Part shown: one piece after another, positions 5,976 to 6,784 of the stretch
Numbering within the stretch: position 1 is the first letter of the stretch
Layout: every line of letters begins with the position of its first letter
Source of the DNA: Candidatus Woesearchaeota archaeon
Lineage (GTDB): Archaea > Nanobdellota > Nanobdellia > SCGC-AAA011-G17 > VGLX01
DNA: 6,784 nt
Direction of reading: 5' to 3'
NCBI GenBank assembly: GCA_016866645.1
Contig: VGLX01000068.1
Span: 1-6,784, forward strand
The notes under the pieces: generated by a model
Database searches by the model: none
The model's input: only the letters and a program-made list of their open reading frames with translations
What the model was told of the DNA's origin: nothing
Translations under genes and position numbers: made by a program

Positions 5976-5985
5976 TTTATAAAAA
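5976..5985 (-). promoter_or_regulatory. TATA-like box for the cysteine-rich membrane protein
   Basis: The minus strand reads TTTTTATAAA here. A start site about 26-27 bases on would be near 5953, only a few bases before the ATG at 5949, which agrees with the missing SD. A 6-base-arm palindrome (ACTATT, GT, AATAGT at 5985-5998) lies directly behind the box, where a regulator or BRE contact could act. Confidence 0.55.
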
Positions 5986-6036
5986 CTATTGTAATAGTCT
6001 ACAACCTTGCCAGGATCTAATCTTTCGCCTGAAAAC

Positions 6037-6624
6037 TTAGGGGATTATCGATTTTATCTTTTTTATAAACCTTTTAGGGTATGTTTTCAGGTAAGAATCG
6101 AGTTTTTTCTTATCAATCCTGCACCTTAAATTTTTGACCGTTTCTTCAGTCATCCTCTCATTGAAATAAACCATGTCTATGAACGTTTTTTCCAAATCAG
6201 AATACGGGAGATAAAATTCTCCTTGTTTAGAATACTCGAATCCGAAGCAATATCTTTTTTCTATCCTCCGTATTAAGACATTTGTCCCGAGGACGGCCCT
6301 TACTCCCGGCCTTATCTTCCTTGTTGTTATTATAACCGGCACGATTTCTTGCTCCCACAGGTCATGGAAGCTTAACGCATCTTGTAAGCCTAAGTAAGCT
6401 GGCTTGAAGCAGAATACTGCAAGCGAAGGATCGTCGTGTGATGTGTAATACCCTTTTGTCAGCCTTTTTATTTTTCCTTGCTTGACCATGTTTCTCAGCA
6501 ACTGCTTCGTGTACTGTTTGACTTTATGGGTTTTCTCAACTATTCTTTTCACAGAGTTCGTATCTACAACAAAACTCTTATCGAATAATTTTTCAACTTG
6601 CCGTTTATGCGTTTCTTTGCCCAT
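6037..6624 (-). CDS. AbiEi-family antitoxin/transcriptional regulator, apparently without a downstream toxin
   Basis: A 195-residue soluble protein with the AbiEi plan. Residues about 8-62 form a winged helix: VDTNSVKRIVEKT, then QYTKQLLRNMVKQGKIKRLTKGYY, ending in the typical KGYY wing. Residues about 75-150 match the AbiEi core: 'AYLGLQDALSFHDLWEQ', 'PVIITTRKIRPGVRAV', 'YCFGFEYSKQGEFYLPYSDLEKTFIDMVYF' (read as separate conserved strands and a 'LEKTFID' helix). A basic tail follows. In known AbiE systems this protein represses its own operon through inverted repeats and counters the AbiEii nucleotidyltransferase. Here the next gene downstream is a membrane protein in its own unit, so no toxin follows; the cognate partner could be the cut gene just upstream, the NTase at 4822-5517, or absent. 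The start ATG at 6624 lies 10 bases after the previous stop, so it is probably co-transcribed. No clear SD. Confidence 0.8.
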   Translation of the reverse strand: MGKETHKRQVEKLFDKSFVVDTNSVKRIVEKTHKVKQYTKQLLRNMVKQGKIKRLTKGYYTSHDDPSLAVFCFKPAYLGLQDALSFHDLWEQEIVPVIITTRKIRPGVRAVLGTNVLIRRIEKRYCFGFEYSKQGEFYLPYSDLEKTFIDMVYFNERMTEETVKNLRCRIDKKKLDSYLKTYPKRFIKKIKSIIP

Positions 6625-6634
6625 TTTTTTTGCT

Positions 6635-6784
6635 TTAGGTGAACCTCTTAATGTACTTTATCATGCCTTTGACGTCTGGCGTTATTCCTTCTAGTATCAA
6701 AACTTTTAGTTCTTTCTCATCTTCTGGCTCCTTGAACTTGGTGAACAAGAGTTCAAGCATAGGGACGACTTTTCCTTTATCGGT
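6635..6784 (-). CDS. C-terminal end of an unidentified gene, cut by the window edge
   Basis: An open frame enters from the right edge and runs 49 codons to a TAA at 6635-6637, ten bases before the AbiEi-like ATG. The visible residues begin TDKGKVVPMLELLF and end MIKYIKRFT; they are charged, mostly helical in character, and carry no motif I recognise. The close spacing and shared strand indicate an operon with the AbiEi-like gene. It may be the cognate toxin in reversed order, but nothing in the visible part shows that. Confidence 0.6.
   Translation of the reverse strand, partial: TDKGKVVPMLELLFTKFKEPEDEKELKVLILEGITPDVKGMIKYIKRFT

Noticed and set aside
5950..6036. Small RNA or tRNA gene in the gap between the AbiEi-like and membrane-protein genes
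   Set aside because: I see no cloverleaf or stable fold; the gap is explained by a promoter and a short palindrome.

Overview
This window reads as archaeal DNA, most likely from a small-genome DPANN-type archaeon of the Woesearchaeota/Pacearchaeota/Nanoarchaeota kind. The basis is TATA-like boxes about 26 bases before starts that lack a ribosome binding site, tight ATGA gene overlaps, secreted beta-sandwich proteins full of N-X-S/T sequons, and protein motifs (IWTTY-type HTH, LamG plus RNDGN surface domains) that I associate with those lineages. The lineage is an inference from memory of families, not a database result.

Region 1 (1-4088, minus strand) is a four-gene operon in which every junction overlaps by 4 to 8 bases. 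In order of transcription it holds a 134-residue helix-turn-helix protein, a 673-residue secreted LamG/FN3 glycoprotein, a 160-residue membrane-anchored FN3 protein, and a 397-residue three-domain surface protein with a C-terminal membrane anchor. I read it as a regulated cell-surface or adhesion module whose parts are made in fixed proportion by translational coupling.

Region 2 (4089-4238) is a divergent control region. It carries three 17-bp palindromes of the form TAC-N7-GTA at centres 4105, 4168 and 4229, so 63 and 61 bp apart, close to six DNA turns each. The outer two lie between a TATA-like box and the start codon on each side. This is the most interesting structure in the window: it suggests one regulator controlling the surface operon and the opposite gene pair together.

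Region 3 (4239-5517, plus strand) holds a 203-residue winged-helix-like protein whose 3' end overlaps by 29 bases a 231-residue nucleotidyltransferase with a GG...DxD...D active-site pattern. The layout resembles AbiE-type (type IV) toxin-antitoxin pairs: regulator/antitoxin first, nucleotidyltransferase toxin second. T-tracts for both directions follow at 5534-5556.

Region 4 (5581-6784, minus strand) holds a leaderless gene for a small membrane protein with six cysteines, a more recognisable AbiEi-family antitoxin (195 residues) with no toxin gene after it, and the last 49 codons of an unidentified gene cut by the window edge. Two AbiE-like regulators thus lie within about 2.4 kb of each other, beside a surface-protein operon.
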